From NCBI GenBank assembly GCA_029945375.1, contig CM057069.1, positions 496,001 through 560,000 on the forward strand: 64,000 bases of DNA, given 5' to 3'. The stretch's first letter is position 1, and every line of letters begins with the position of its first letter. Positions 1-12,813 of this stretch are shown one piece after another. The DNA is from Agaricus subrufescens. Its lineage: Eukaryota > Basidiomycota > Agaricomycetes > Agaricales > Agaricaceae. Position numbers and translations under genes: made by a program. The notes beneath the pieces were generated by a model. It was not told the DNA's origin and searched no databases. It worked only from the letters and a program-made list of their open reading frames with translations.

Positions 1-1
1 C

Positions 2-936
2 GCCCTGCCCCCCCACATCCTCCTCCACGTCGTCTACTCCACCTTTCCCCAGGCGCCCGACGTCGACCACGGCAAGACCGAGCGCCAGCGCAAGACCCTC
101 CTCTGGCTCGTCAATGCCCTCCGCCTCGTCAACCGCTCCTTCTACATCGGTGAGTCGTTGTCGTGTACGCTAATCACCCGCTCATTTTTGCAGCGTGCAT
201 GAACGTCCTCCGCTCCACCTATCTCCCCCCCTACCAGTCCCTCATCCGCCCCCCATACTCCTCCGATCCCTTTCCCTCCACCACCGCCCACTCCCGCTCC
301 CCCACCTACACTCCCACCACAGAAGACGCCGCCCAGCCCATCTCCAGCCTCCAGCGCGAGACCGCCATCCTCGATCGCTACATAGCCCTCAAGGTCCGCG
401 AAGACGTCTTTGTAGACGACTCGGAACTGCATCTAGAGCGCGAAGACATGTTCAAGGATCTATTCGACCACGCCCAGCCAAAGGCCCGCCTGGAAGACCT
501 GGTGCGCCGGTATGGAGTCAGAGAAGGCGTCGTAAGCGTCCCAGGTACTACTACTCCTACTACTACTGCGGCCCGTGTCAGTGCAAGTCGCGCATCTGCC
601 TCGTCTCCTCCCGCATCCCCCGTCTCTCCGCAATCTCACTCAACCACCTCTCGATTCCTCAACTTGTTTTCACGGCAGTCTCAACCCAAACTAGGCTCCA
701 CCACACCTACTCCATATACGTCACCACCATCACCCCGCCAAGTCAAAATCAGGCCGATATCCTTTTCCAGAGTCACTATATCTCTCTCCCCGCGCACCAT
801 TGGCCTCAACTACGGTTCGGGTGCTCATAGGCGCACTCTGGTTGAGATTCAAAGAGCGGGAAGGAACCAGACACTGGAAATGGAAGCTAAAGCTCTTATT
901 AACGCACTCAAAGAGTGTTTGATTGCAGAGGCGTAA
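2..936 (+). CDS. Conserved hypothetical protein, 3' part
   Basis: Two exons are visible: <2..149 and 194..936; the 5' end lies outside the window. The intron 150-193 (gtgagt..cag) splits an alanine codon and keeps the frame. The visible N-terminal part (LPPHILLHVVYSTFP, then WLVNALRLVNRSFYIACMNVL) is leucine-rich and F-box-like in feel, but I cannot prove an F-box. A charged middle follows (EREDMFKDLFDHAQPKARLEDLVRRYG), then a Ser/Thr/Pro-rich low-complexity stretch, then a short conserved C-terminus ending in ALINALKECLIAEA. From memory, proteins of this shape are common and uncharacterised in Agaricomycetes. Function unknown. The codons are strongly C-rich at third positions, unlike the intergenic DNA, which supports real coding. 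Confidence 0.75.
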
Positions 937-1721
937 TTGTATCTATGTATCTTATCTAGAGTGCATGTATTTTTATAGTATCCGTGCCTAGGTCCAGTAT
1001 TCATAACTGACTTCCTTGGTCGGTTGAACGTAAAATTGCATGTTGCTTGACATTTATGGATTCACAAACGTTTCCTTTCAGGAAACGAGATGCAACATGA
1101 TTGGACGCGCCCTCTATTGCCAAGTCGCTCCGAAATGAATGCCCTGGTCATTTCCGGCTTGATCGGTTGATATGTGTCTCTCAACCTATGTGCCTTTCTA
1201 CCTTAAAAAATCAGTAAGAATCGGAACTCTGAAAGCAAACTCGTACATCAAATCAAAAGAACAGAACACTACATCTCCGTGTCATAAGAACAATCTTTTG
1301 ATTTCCTATCTAGTTCTTTAAAAAGAGAAATATTGTGTTTATCTATTTTTAAACTCCCGGCAAACAAAAAAAGGGTAATCATGATCATGATCATGTTGAT
1401 ATGACGCATATCCAATCGCTTGCCTTGAGACAAGCGCGTGTTTTAGTTTTTATGAGCATTCTTTTTAATTTCGGTGCTGGAGACGACTTTGTGTTTCACT
1501 AAGCGGAGGAGGGCTGTGGTTTACTGTAAACCTACTACTCAAGGGGATGAGGTCGTGATACAGAGTGCTATGATGGGTATACTAACAAGAAGAGTCCTAT
1601 ACAAATAAAATGAAGGTATCTACCAGAGAGAGAAAAAATGTGGAGAGAATGAGAAGTAGGATGTAAAGAAACGGTAAAAAAAAAAAAAAAGAATAAAAAG
1701 TAAGAAGTAAAATCAAGTTTT
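937..1721. other. Intergenic, between convergent 3' ends
   Basis: About 0.8 kb of A/T-rich DNA between two converging genes. It has poly-A and poly-T runs (for example 1679-1691) consistent with 3' untranslated regions, and a short palindromic run of atgatc at 1380-1395. No gene is seen. Confidence 0.6.
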
Positions 1722-2360
1722 TCAACGAGTACGAGAAGGAGTTAAAGAAAGGTCTGCAATAGACAACCTCACATCCGAGTCAATCTCGAAATTTTGACTC
1801 GGTTTGGATCGTTTGACTTTATGCACCGTCCCCGATTTTTGTTTCTGTTTCTTCTTCATCAACGATGACGACGAGTCTATCTCAAATCCTTCTTCAACCA
1901 TCTTCAAAACACTTTTCCGTCTTCCATACCACCAATCCATGATACTAGCCCTTCTCCCTTTGTCACCCGCTCCCGCCATTTCAGCATCATCATCCCCAAC
2001 GTCGGGGTTGTACTTGTCATCATAGTCGTACCCCCGTTGCCCCATCTCTGGTGAAAACTCTTTATTCTTCAAAGTAGAAGACGTAGACGTTTGTGTATCC
2101 ACACGAGAATAAGCTTTCAAATGCCAATTATGCCAGAACGATTCATGACGATCATTCCTTCTTCGTCGTCTCGTCAACCAAAACACGATGAGCGCCAGGA
2201 TGCATAATAATGCTATCCCTCCCAAAACGCTGAGAGTGATTATATACCCATTGGGGTGGATACCGTGGTAGGCAGTGGTACTGGTGTTTCCTGAGGCGAC
2301 GATGGGTGTGGATGTTGATGAGGGTGGTAGTGAAGGCAATGTGGGAGATGAAGTCGACAT
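1722..2360 (-). CDS. Single-pass membrane protein, hypothetical
   Basis: Single exon of 212 aa, starting at the ATG at 2360. The frame stays open further upstream, but the preferred start opens directly on a Ser/Thr/Pro-rich ectodomain (MSTSSPTLPSLPPSS). One transmembrane helix follows at about residues 40-62 (GYIITLSVLGGIALLCILALIVF), then a stop-transfer cluster TRRRRR. The cytoplasmic tail is acidic and basic by turns, with low-complexity KKKQKQK and poly-S.  This layout (short O-glycosylation-prone exterior, one helix, disordered tail) is typical of many fungal orphan membrane proteins; nothing identifies a ligand or partner. No signal peptide is evident with this start. Function unknown. 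Confidence 0.6.
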   Translation of the reverse strand: MSTSSPTLPSLPPSSTSTPIVASGNTSTTAYHGIHPNGYIITLSVLGGIALLCILALIVFWLTRRRRRNDRHESFWHNWHLKAYSRVDTQTSTSSTLKNKEFSPEMGQRGYDYDDKYNPDVGDDDAEMAGAGDKGRRASIMDWWYGRRKSVLKMVEEGFEIDSSSSLMKKKQKQKSGTVHKVKRSKPSQNFEIDSDVRLSIADLSLTPSRTR

Positions 2361-5031
2361 GGAAATAAAACGCCTTTTCGTCTGTGAGTTGATATCTTCA
2401 CCAAAAAAAACGCCAGCTGTATAGAGGAGTGAGTAACCAAGTAAGTGACAAAAGAAGAAAAAAGAAATTAAAGAAGAGCAAGGGATGTAACAGTTCTGGA
2501 CCCGAAAAGCGCCCAAACTTACAGGTTACGCAAAGGACCCTCTCCCACCGGGCCCAAGTGGAGCTGCCAAACGTTTCCCCCCCCCCTCTTTTGTCGCGCT
2601 GTCCCTGAACTCTTTGATCTCCCCACGATTGTCCTTCCCCCTCCGCCCTCACCTCACCTATCCAACTGCAATCCAAAATGTCACGATGTCAAACTTAATA
2701 TAAACTGTGTTATTGTATTATTATCAAAGCTCCGCCGATGTCAGGGTGTTAATAGTACTCGGTTGTATGTCATCGTGACAGACAACGCCGGATAAGGCAA
2801 GCGAAACCATATATATGTATATAAACTGATGTTATTATTATGTTGTTAAGTGAGGGAGGGGGGGGTTGTTCGGTTTTTCTCTCGAATTGTGGCGTATTAA
2901 AGTATCTACGTTAGTCCTGATATTATGTGACAACCATTCTGATGGATCAAAATGTTCCCGTCGCTGTGTTACACCAACTTAACGCCTGTAAGTAGTTACA
3001 CTGACAGAGGCCAGAACATGGTACCACTGGCAGTGGCATTCTCTCGATCAGAGTCAAACCCGCTGACTGCAAATCTGTACCCCGGATGTTAAAATAGACC
3101 GGGTGGCACTGATCAGTATGGCACGGGTACAACTTTTTCAATCGAGCAACGTGGTTGCGACATGGAGAGTAGTGGTCACATGAAAGGGGGGTACGTACAC
3201 CACAAAGTATCATCTCAATTTGGTTTATACCATTGTTGTAGGCTAAATAAGATTAATATGAAAAAGCTACTGCTAGGCTGTTGACGAAACAAGTTGTGAA
3301 ACAACAATGTGTTCACGTATCGTCACTGAATAGACTCAATGTTCTAGATTCTCACCTTCGGCACTCCTCCAGAGTACCTGAAACGAGATCATTTAAGAGT
3401 ATTTCTAATGTGATAAGATCATTTTCGCAGCATTATTGCACTTCTTACACTGAACATTCGATCATGAATCCATGGTCTAGGTTTCGAACACAGCGACTAT
3501 GTGATAAGTCTAGCCGCAGTAGCGTAGCTGAACATCACGTTCCTGAGCCCCAGAAAAACACTTTCTAAAAACACCCGCTTGCTCTTCAAACGGGGTTATG
3601 ACCAGACTTAGCACATAGTTGATATGTTATAACATCGTCACTCTCCGAAGTCTCCAAAATACTAGTGCCAAACTCAAAGATTTATCTCTTTATTAGAGAA
3701 CGAGTCCCGCATCGGCGAAACATCCGCCCACCTGGTATACTCGCTTTTTGCAGTCAAATGTACACTACAAAACTCCTTCAACCGAACTCACCATCGCTTC
3801 ATATCAGACTATGGTACACATCACAGTGCCTTATCCGGCGCTACCTTGCCGAAATAGATTATCTTACCAGGGTAATGTTCTACCCGCTTAAGGACGCGCT
3901 CAATATCACCAAAATCTGGTAACTGAAATATTAACGCAAAACAGGTGGCCTTTAGTATCACTGCGGGGAATTGAACATGAGCTCTGATTAATAGTCTCAC
4001 CTGAGTCCAACTGAGGTTGAGTCGGTTGCGTGCATCATAAAGGCACAGTGCACAGTTACTTCGTCGCCAGTCTTCTACTGGCTCTACCAACGTATGCAAC
4101 AAATTCAATCAGAGTTCTTTTGCCGGGTCAAAGTGGACGACTTGAGTCTGGAAAAATAGAAATGTTTTCCAGATTGTGTCCCAGCTGATTGCCGGACATG
4201 CCGTTGACTAAATCGGTGTTTGGCAACAGCGGATCTTTAAATTCACAGCTGGAGTCCCAAGTGTGCACTGTGAACGGTAGCTGCAACCAGGCTGCAACCA
4301 CTGTAGGCGTTTAGCCGTTTGTACATCGAGGAAATATCATCTTCAGGCACTTCCCATCGAGCAGAAGTGCGTGCATCAATTGTTCTGCTCGCAAGCACTA
4401 TCCATCCTATTTCATAATCACAATATACATCCCTGCCTATGTTTATTGGTCTTGGTTTATTCTAAGAGGTCCACGGTCTAATATCCTGATTATAGAGGGG
4501 CGAAGTTTCAAATGAAATAGAATTTAAGGAAAGTTCTGTGTTTCCAGATGCTGCGGGAAGTCGTCCAGTGCTTTAACAGGCACAGCTTTGTTCGCTTTTC
4601 AGTCTGGGCTGGGCCCGCATTAAGGCCGGTCTTACATATGAGCCATGCAGGGTTCGGCCTCACGCGCATCACGGATATATAATCCGTCCTAAGCCGATCA
4701 ACTCCGAAACTCTTTGTTATTTTTTTTTGTGTCTTGGCCAAAAGGGATTGATATAATCCCTCTTCGTATTATAGAAGAAACAGCATAGGTCAAACAACAA
4801 CTACAATAGTAACTGTTTTTTTCGGGATGTTGTGCGAGACTTAGATGTCTTACGTTAGTAGTAGGAGTCGCGCGGGAAAATCTTGTCCCTGGAATCAAAG
4901 TCTGACAATGATCATTCCCATATGGTGATAATCTACCTAGCCATTTTCTTTCTAATAAATGAATGCCGTGATAGGGTCGAAAGTACAAATATAAGCAAGA
5001 AAATCATTAAAAGATATTCTTGGTCTGTAAA
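2361..5031. other. Intergenic, 2.7 kb, no gene recognised
   Basis: Only short ORFs with poor codon bias occur on both strands, and I recognise no transposase or reverse transcriptase motif. The stretch from about 2950 to 4650 has a balanced composition, and its short ORFs could be a heavily decayed element. That is a guess only. Confidence 0.5.
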
Positions 5032-7211
5032 TTACTTGTAGGTGTCAGGCTCAGTAGTAGTAGTCCGCACATCAGAGCCTACTTCCTGCGACACGGGTCG
5101 CTCAGTGGTTCGCTTCTCCCCTTCACATTTACCTTTTCCTCCCCCACTGTCATCGACACGCTCAGATTGACCACCAGCCAACCCATTCATCTTATTCAAC
5201 GTCACCCGTAACTTTTCGACCTCCTCTTTATCCTGCATCTCCTGCGCCTTCTCCTGTTTCGCCTTTTTCTTCTCCTCCAACTCCAATTTTTCCTTGATTG
5301 TATTATCCGCCCAATTTTTGACCTCCCTAACCGCCTTTTCTGGCTGGAATTTGCAAGTCAGAAGAAACCCTTGAAGTTCGGCAGTTGTAAACGTTTTATC
5401 TGGGACATATTGCGAGAATTGACCGGCAAGTTCGTCCATCCTAGCAATCTTCTCTTCATCTGATATATCTTCTTTCGTGGATTCTGATGCGTAATAGGAA
5501 ATAGGGTAGAAACGTTTGTATAGAGCGGCCGCTTGCGCTTTGACAGCGTGGTGATATTGGATTTTTTTATCTATGCGTCCGGGACGAATGAGAGCATTGT
5601 CGAGGTCTTCGACGTGATTAGTCTACATTCTGATCATTAAGACGCGAGTTTGGTATATATGAGAACGATAGAAGAATTACCGTGGCAAAGAATAAAACCC
5701 CCTCCTGACTTGCAACACCATCAAGGACATTGAGTAGACCGGATAATGTGACACTACTCCTCGAGCCTAGGCCATACATTCCTAGCGGATTAGTCGCATC
5801 GATTCGAGAGAACGCGCAATCGATATCTTCCAATAAGAATATCGATCGCTTAGGTATACACCCAACTGCCGCGGCAAGAAGTGAATCATCGATCCTAAAA
5901 ATAGATGAAAGTTGGAAAAAAAAGAACCGAGAACAGGGTCGCTATTATAATGGAGCACTTACGAGCTGGACGCGAGTGACAATGAATAGATTTCGAGTTC
6001 TAGTTCTCCGGCCTGTGGAAACAAAAGAAGGAAGGCTAAGTTCAGATTGATTGACTTGAAGATGTGTATTGATCCCATACCAACGCGTAGATGGTCGAAG
6101 CTTCAGAACATCAAGAATGAGTCATAGTCCACGGGATAAGCGAGATGTGCACTAACTCTTCCCAGATCCAGGGGGTCCATACAGAAGATACCCACGGCGA
6201 TATGGTATACCCGCTGCCTGATACCAGTCTTCCATACTCAAGAATTCACGAGCATCAGAAACAATGGAATGCAGAACGCCTTCCTCAAGAATGACAGATT
6301 CCAAAGACCGACGAGGTTTTCGCTTACACTCATTCCAGTAGAAAGGATTATAGGGGCGCTTAAACCGCAATAAGATATTGAATACGGAATTAGGGTAGAA
6401 TAACTCACATTGGACGTGTGGACAATGACGTGAGGTTGGCTCGTTTCCATATACTCCAATCGAGCATGCTCCACCAAAGACGAAACAACAGAAACATCTC
6501 TAGTATACATGCTGTATACGCATCAGCCTTGCGAGTACCGCACGATAAAATCTACGACTTACGTCAGATACAAAGTAGAGGAACTGATTGCCCGATCTTC
6601 CTGATAATCATACGAGGACGAACTCGGACTCTTTGAGATCTCAATCCAATACCCGTCCCAGCGAAACAACTGGGGGTGTCGATACGTCGGAATGTACTCC
6701 GCATTCTCACTTTTGTGTCCCCGGGATATCTGAGAAGCCTCAACACCATTCTTTCGCTGTAAAGTCTTAGCGCTGATTTTGAAGTCCCATGAGCTACGCC
6801 ACACTTGCTGCTTCGACTGATGATCAAAGAAACCATTATCAGCTTTAGAATCGGTACACGGCATTTTGAAACAGATGGCAAAACTCACTAGAAAAGCTAG
6901 TATCCAATCAAAGGCTGGATCACCTTCGGTGAATTCGGCGGTCAAGGAATACTCTACAGCATTTGGACAGCATGTCAACAATCTAGCGATGCGAAAAGGA
7001 TGGAGCACAATTAGGGTCAGAACTCACGGAATCTCCATCGTTCTGAGAACCAAGTATACGCATTCCTACCCATCTCAAGCAGCCAGCCCATAATGAAAAT
7101 CATCAACGTTCCAAAAACTCCTTTCCGATCCCCAGGCAACCACGACGTTATCATGCTGAGACCCAGGATATTATTCAAAAGCGGGCCAAATACGTTATCG
7201 TGTTCTGGCAT
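5032..7211 (-). CDS. BCS1-like AAA ATPase, copy 1
   Basis: Nine exons (complement): 7028..7211, 6889..6953, 6563..6816, 6409..6511, 6157..6358, 6081..6100, 5963..6012, 5681..5894, 5032..5622; 560 aa. The family places an N-terminal membrane helix and a BCS1-specific domain before one AAA module. Here a hydrophobic segment lies at about residues 30-50 ([16 protein letters not shown]), Walker A is GPPGSGKT across an exon junction at about 263-271, Walker B is [11 protein letters not shown] at about 312-322, and the second region of homology contains [10 protein letters not shown] Lys/Glu-rich coiled-coil tail follows. Mitochondrial BCS1 extrudes the Rieske protein, but fungi carry many non-mitochondrial paralogues, so the substrate is unknown. 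Two introns need the less usual AAG acceptor. Start at ATG 7211; an upstream in-frame extension is unlikely. It is the tandem partner of the gene at 7787-10046. Confidence 0.85.
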
Positions 7212-7786
7212 GTTCGTGCAGTAATGACGGAGGTGGTACCTGCAACAGATGAAGGTGTACAGTCGCAAGAAAAGAAACTGCTTATATATATGCCTTGTGG
7301 TCAGCCATATTAAGGAAGGACCTGATGCTATGGGCGCTCTGGAGGGCTGGGTTAACGTGGCTTCAGGGCTGTGATTTCCACCTATCATGCTGTGCCGGGA
7401 TCATTACGTGAAATAATCCCATCAGGAACAGCTGATACACCTGGAGGCAGACTGCAGTTATTGCTTGGTCACAAGAGCGGCACTAACTAGCACAAAGCCC
7501 GCCCAAGTCGAGAGCGGTGGAAGAAAGAAGTAGGTCACTTCACGTGCTTTCTGTTCACCAAGGTTTGGCTTACTTTGGCGCATCTGAACCAGCCATCTTC
7601 TAAAAACCGCCATATCATTTCACCGGTGTTATTATTTGGTATTAGTAGCGAAGCGTAGGTTACACAAGCAAAATCTGTTTCACTGAAAGTAAGCATATAT
7701 GGATTTAATCCCAAAGGAGCAAGAAATACATCAATACTTCATCTAGATCACATCTCCGGTAGTTTTTGGAGCCACACCCACCCGGC
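7212..7786. other. Intergenic between the two BCS1-like genes
   Basis: 575 bp holding the promoter of copy 1 and the terminator region of copy 2. A 76-bp exon-like tail is not apparent and no third copy is seen. Confidence 0.5.
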
Positions 7787-10046
7787 TCATAGTGATTCCT
7801 GTAAGCCTCCGCTGCCTTGATTCGTAATACTGACTCCATCTCCCATGCCATTAGCTGCTGCAGTATCAATCACGCCATTGACCTGCCCTCCCACAGTTGG
7901 TGGTGCAACGAAGCCAGACCCATTCAGCGGCTTCTTGACAGTTGGGGGAATCGAAACATCAACAACCTTAGATTCGCCATTTGATAACCTGTCCTGCGAG
8001 AGCCCTACTCCCACTGAACCATTCAGCTTTGTCAACGTTTTCTGGAACCTCTCTACCTCCATTTTCTCAATTCTCTCAGCTTGCCTCCGCCTCTTCGCGT
8101 CCAGCCTATCCTGCTTCTCTTGCTTCTGCTTCCTTTCGTTCGCAACCCAATCCGAGATCCCCTTGGCTGCTTTTTCGGGCATCATTTTGCATGAAAGTAG
8201 GTAACCTTGGAGGTCGGCAATGGAAAATTCGTGTGCCGGTATACTTGCCGTGAATTCTTTGTTAAGTTGTTCGAGAACGACAATCTTTTGCTCATCTACG
8301 ACTTCCTTTTCGGACGATAGAAGCGGTTCAGGGGTAACATGTTTAGGGGGGTAGAACCTGTCGAAGAGTGCGGAAGCCTGCTCGGAGGTAGCGAGTTTAT
8401 ATTCCACTTTTCTATCAATGCGTCCAGGACGGAGCAGCGCGGCATCAAGATTATCCACGTAGTTTGTCTGCAAAATAGCCCAATGGTTAAAATTGGTTGT
8501 GGACGAAATAGACAACTCACGGTTGCGAAGAATATTTTCCCTTCCTCGCTCCCAACACCGTCGAGGATATTCAATAGACCGGATAACGTAACAGCAGACC
8601 TCCTGGTACGCCTCACGGGCTTGATAAAACCTTGGACAGGATATCCATACCCAGAGCCATGGAAATCATCGTCTTCGTCGTCTTCTCGTGAGAAAGCGCA
8701 ATCTATATCTTCGATAAGAAGAATGGAACCCTTGGGGACAGAAGAAACGGCCTCTTCGAGGAATGTGTCATCGACACTGATCAAGCAAGTTAATTCATGT
8801 GCGTGAGATAAAATATAGAAAGACTTACAAGTGCGCCGCCAGCGAAATTGAATATATTTCCATTCGAAGCTCGCCCGCAATGGCATGAATAGTTGAACCT
8901 ACTTGCATCAGATGGCAATTCATATAATAATATAAAATCGAAGGCGTACTTTTTCCAGTTCCTGGTGGGCCAAATAGAAGGTATCCGCGGCGGTGAGGTA
9001 TTCCAGCACTCATGTACCAATCCTCCATCTTTAAGAAGTCTCTAACATCCGCTATTAATGATTCGAGAGTAGCACCTGGCAAGACGATGGAGTTCAAGGG
9101 TCGACGAGGTTTCTGCTTGACACTATTCCAGTAAAATTTCGGTCCGTAGCTGTGCTAATAAAGATTCGTATTAAGTCCCTATGTGTCGCGAAAATGAACG
9201 CGTGACGAAACTCACGGCAGTGACAGAGTGAACGATCACATGTGGCCTGCTAACTTCGAAGTATTTTCTCTTGGCTTCTTCCACGAGCTTCGAAAGAACA
9301 GCCATGTCGAGGGTATAGATCCTTTTTGTCATGTATGAGTTATCCATGTAGTTTGGGGCAATTCTATTGTACTCACGTCAGAAAGATTGAAGCACCAGCG
9401 GTTCCACCTCCAGGTCCGAATGGCGGCGCAGAGACCACATGAGGTTTTGAACGTTTGATTTCGATCCAATACGGTTTCCACCAAAAGATTTGTGGTAGGT
9501 CATATGTAGGAACGTATTCAGCGCTGTCTATAGCTTGAGCCTCCATTCCGCTGGCAGAGCTTATGCCCCAACGTCGTCGAGAGGATTTGGCAGAAACGCG
9601 GAAGTCACGCGAGCGGCGCCATACCTTTTCTTGCGTCTGCCTACGCGTCAGCGAAGGGAAAAAACTTCGGGTGAACAAGGAGACGTACAATGAAGTTGAT
9701 AATCCAGTCATAGGCGGGGTCTCCTTCGCTGAATTCCGCCGTAATAGAGTATTCTGCAATTATGTTGTCAGTTACGGTGTCCATGCGGCAGGTAAGTTCA
9801 CTACTCACGCAGTCTGAATCTCTCCATAGTCCACTGCACGAAACGCCGCGCCACCTCCACTAGCATTCCCATTAGAAACAGCCTAATGCCACTCTCGCCA
9901 AAACCGGCCCCACCACCACCCGTAAAAGCTGAGGCGAACATCGACAGTCCAAATATGCGCGAGAGTGACGAGAAATCAAATAGTCCACCACTGCTGGGAC
10001 CCGATGGAGCCATTCCGAAGGCGTCTTGCCCAAATCCACCGCTCAT
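7787..10046 (-). CDS. BCS1-like AAA ATPase, copy 2
   Basis: Eight exons (complement): 9809..10046, 9689..9753, 9377..9636, 9216..9321, 8950..9154, 8829..8898, 8521..8776, 7787..8467; 626 aa, every junction in phase. Exon 2 is exactly 65 nt in both copies and the phases match, so the pair arose by tandem duplication. The N-terminus is Gly/Ser/Phe-rich with a hydrophobic segment (GIRLFLMGMLVEVARRFV). Walker A is GPPGTGKS (about 285-292) and Walker B is ILLIEDIDCAF (about 330-340). An acidic then glycine-rich insert (REDDEDDDFHGSGYGYP) sits between Walker B and TLSGLLNILDGV; copy 1 has a shorter insert here. The C-terminal region is a Lys/Arg/Glu coiled coil. Substrate and compartment are unknown; no clear mitochondrial presequence is seen. 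Confidence 0.88.
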
Positions 10047-11771
10047 GGCTTAGTGGTAAGTGTTAACGAAAGACAGGAGTGACGGCTCTCTCGACCAAAT
10101 CCTAGGGCTTCCTCAGTACAGATTCAGCCACAGTAAAAGGTATCTGTGCCGAAAATCTGCACTTGAGCTGGCTGAGGGGGGACGACGGAAGGAGCGAAAG
10201 AGGGAGATGGAGGCACAAGACGAGACGGCTTCGGGACAGCTGTCAGCTTATTTGTACCGGCCTAGGGCGCCAAACTCTGTCAGGGCTAGATGCGCATTGA
10301 CGAGGATGGCCCAAACTTGGGGCACACCGTCCAGGCGCCATGCTCGTTCTCAAAGGAGGAAGAAGAAAGCGATATTTGCATCCCGTGGGCTCATAAATAT
10401 CCCGTTTAAGAATTTGATCGTCCGCTTATTCTACTTATCTTGCCGAGTTCCCTCGATATCTCGGCCCTTGGTGACTGTCGCGCCGAGCGTCAACCACAGC
10501 TGGTAGTAGCAATTGCTAGAACAAGATAGTGTGGTCTGTGAATCAGCTAATCATCGCACAGCGCAATTTACGACATTCTCAACCGCCAGTAGAACAAATG
10601 ATTTTGATCCGCCATCCTCGTTCAATCCTACACTTGATGCAGATGATTCAGGAAAAATTACGACTAGGACAGCGCGCATCTAATCTTGACCCTCGGGAGC
10701 GAGCTTGACTTTTTCTCTTTTTTTTTTCTTCGAACGGCCTGCATCTTGAAGAACAGGGGCCGAAATGAGCATGATGGTGATTGGCGTTTTTAGAAGTTTA
10801 CTTTCCAACTGTCTGTGCCGTAAATAGGCGTCCCGCTCGGCTTCAATAGTCCTCCGATTATTTGGGCAGAGGGCGCACGAGATCAGATATAACAATCGGA
10901 TTGCTGTTAACGAAAGCTCATACGATGTGAATCGGGTCAGAAATATCAGGAGTAGATGCCAGTTCGTTGTGACGCCCACATTTCCCATCGAACTCAGACC
11001 ACGAACCCAGTCTTTCCTGGTCCCAGAAAGGTATTGTTAATGAACCTATCATGATAATATCTGGTTTAGTCAGGGTTTAGTTCAATTCTGTTTGCCCCAC
11101 AATTGTACGGGCCAGAATCATGTGGACATTTATTATCCTTCTACAAGAAAACGCCTTCTTACCCTGATTCTACAACATGAATCGTAAGATCTTCCACCTC
11201 TCAAGGTTAACTCGTGGTATAATAACCAGAATGGCCGAATTGAAATGGTACAGATATAGGCAGGGTTCCTAAATCTTCTCCGCATCACAAACCAAAGTAA
11301 CGGTGTTTAAAGCCTAGCTTACGCCCGACTGCAATCTCCTATGGCCGTAAGGTTTCTCAATTCAGCTTTCCATATGTAGCCCTTTCATCCCATAGACCAG
11401 TCTCTGCACCATTTCATGTGGTCTTGTAAAGACGGCAGATCGACTGCGCTTGGCGCTGTCAATCACCCGCTTAGTAACAATACCACTCACCTTGACCTCT
11501 GCCACTTTCGAGCTTTGACCAGCATGTATTCAAACCGATTACATGTCCTTACCCAGGTAGCAACGACACAACAGAGCATGGACCAGCTAAGTAGAACTCT
11601 TCTCTCCATTTTGATTTCTTTTGTCGTCAGTGGCCCTCTCCACTCGACGCTTGGACTCTCCACACTCGTATAAATAGTCTCATGTGTAGTTAACTATTCC
11701 TTGCATCAAATCACGAGACAGTTTTCTCCACATAAAATTGGTCGCCTCACCTCAAGACTAAACCCTTGTCG

Positions 11772-11816
<45 letters not shown>

Positions 11817-12813
11817 TACTCTTATCCGTGTGCTACTCTTCAATTACTCATACCAGTCTTGAAGCCACGCAGTCGTTTCGCCGACTGCATTGTTGAACAG
11901 CCTTCATCTCTTCAGTCCAAATAGAATATTTGAGTGCTCTATCGACCCCATATCAGTAGATCAACAATTGCAATAACCGCTTATAGGTTTACAATGTTAA
12001 TCATTGTGGTATGGAGCCCAAAATGCTATGTAAGATTGATCAAAGCGGCATTGCAAATGTGGTATTATATGTCAGTCCGACTCATTGATAAACAAGTGTG
12101 TCCAGCCGTTTTTCAGGACTCAGAACATAGCCTGAAACGCCCAGGCATTGTTCCGGTACCTTGCTCTTAGTGTCCAAAATTTACTGAGTGATACTTTAGC
12201 TTCATTCGCACTTTATGAATTTGAGGCCTCCGTGAGGAGGAAAGTCAATTTGATGACTGCTGAAAGTGGAGCTAAACATTACTCAGATTCAGGGTGATAT
12301 CATACCCTGAATCCGCTGGATGTTGCATGATCATTCGATCATTCCTGAGCTGTCCTGTGAGAAACAGCGAGCCTCGTGCCCGCGCATCTTTGATCAATGC
12401 TGCCATCACCATAGCCACAACTCGGAACGCATAACCAAACTATGGTCTGTGGAGATCTTGACATTATTTGCAGTTGAATATTTGGATATAAAAACATTTG
12501 TCTTGTTCTAGAAAAGTTCCCGGGCGGGTGATGTACTGTTGTGCTCCCTTCCCAACGATATTACCATCACTGGACTACCACTGAAAGCTCCACACCCCGG
12601 TATAACGTTCTCCAGAATCAACCTGTAGGATCGCGAATACTTCACACGTACTTGTATCCGGTTTCGAGGGATGATTGGATCAAGACAGCTTTAATGATGT
12701 TCAAAACGTTTCAACTTTCGTCCTTCTCATAGTTACCCTATGATACTTGCTTGCTTCTGGTGTCACCCTCACCGTGTCCTCCTCGGCTCAACTCAGCTGC
12801 TCCGACCTCAGGC
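10047..12813. other. Intergenic, 2.8 kb
   Basis: No convincing gene. ORFs of up to 148 codons occur near 10060-10506 but overlap the promoter of the BCS1-like gene and show no domain. A hexanucleotide microsatellite lies at 11772-11816 and is listed separately. Confidence 0.5.
11772..11816. repeat. (CTCACT)n microsatellite
   Basis: About seven head-to-tail copies of the hexamer CTCACT, decaying into CTTACTCTTA at the right edge. It is intergenic. Confidence 0.9.

Noticed and set aside
142..432. Glycine-rich minus-strand ORF opposite the first gene
   Set aside because: Antisense shadow of a C-rich coding exon.
2947..4741. Possible decayed transposon with several short ORFs
   Set aside because: No transposase, integrase or reverse transcriptase motif and no terminal repeats found by eye.
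10060..10506. 148-codon plus-strand ORF upstream of the BCS1-like copy 2
   Set aside because: Low-complexity Arg-rich product, overlaps the promoter, no domain.
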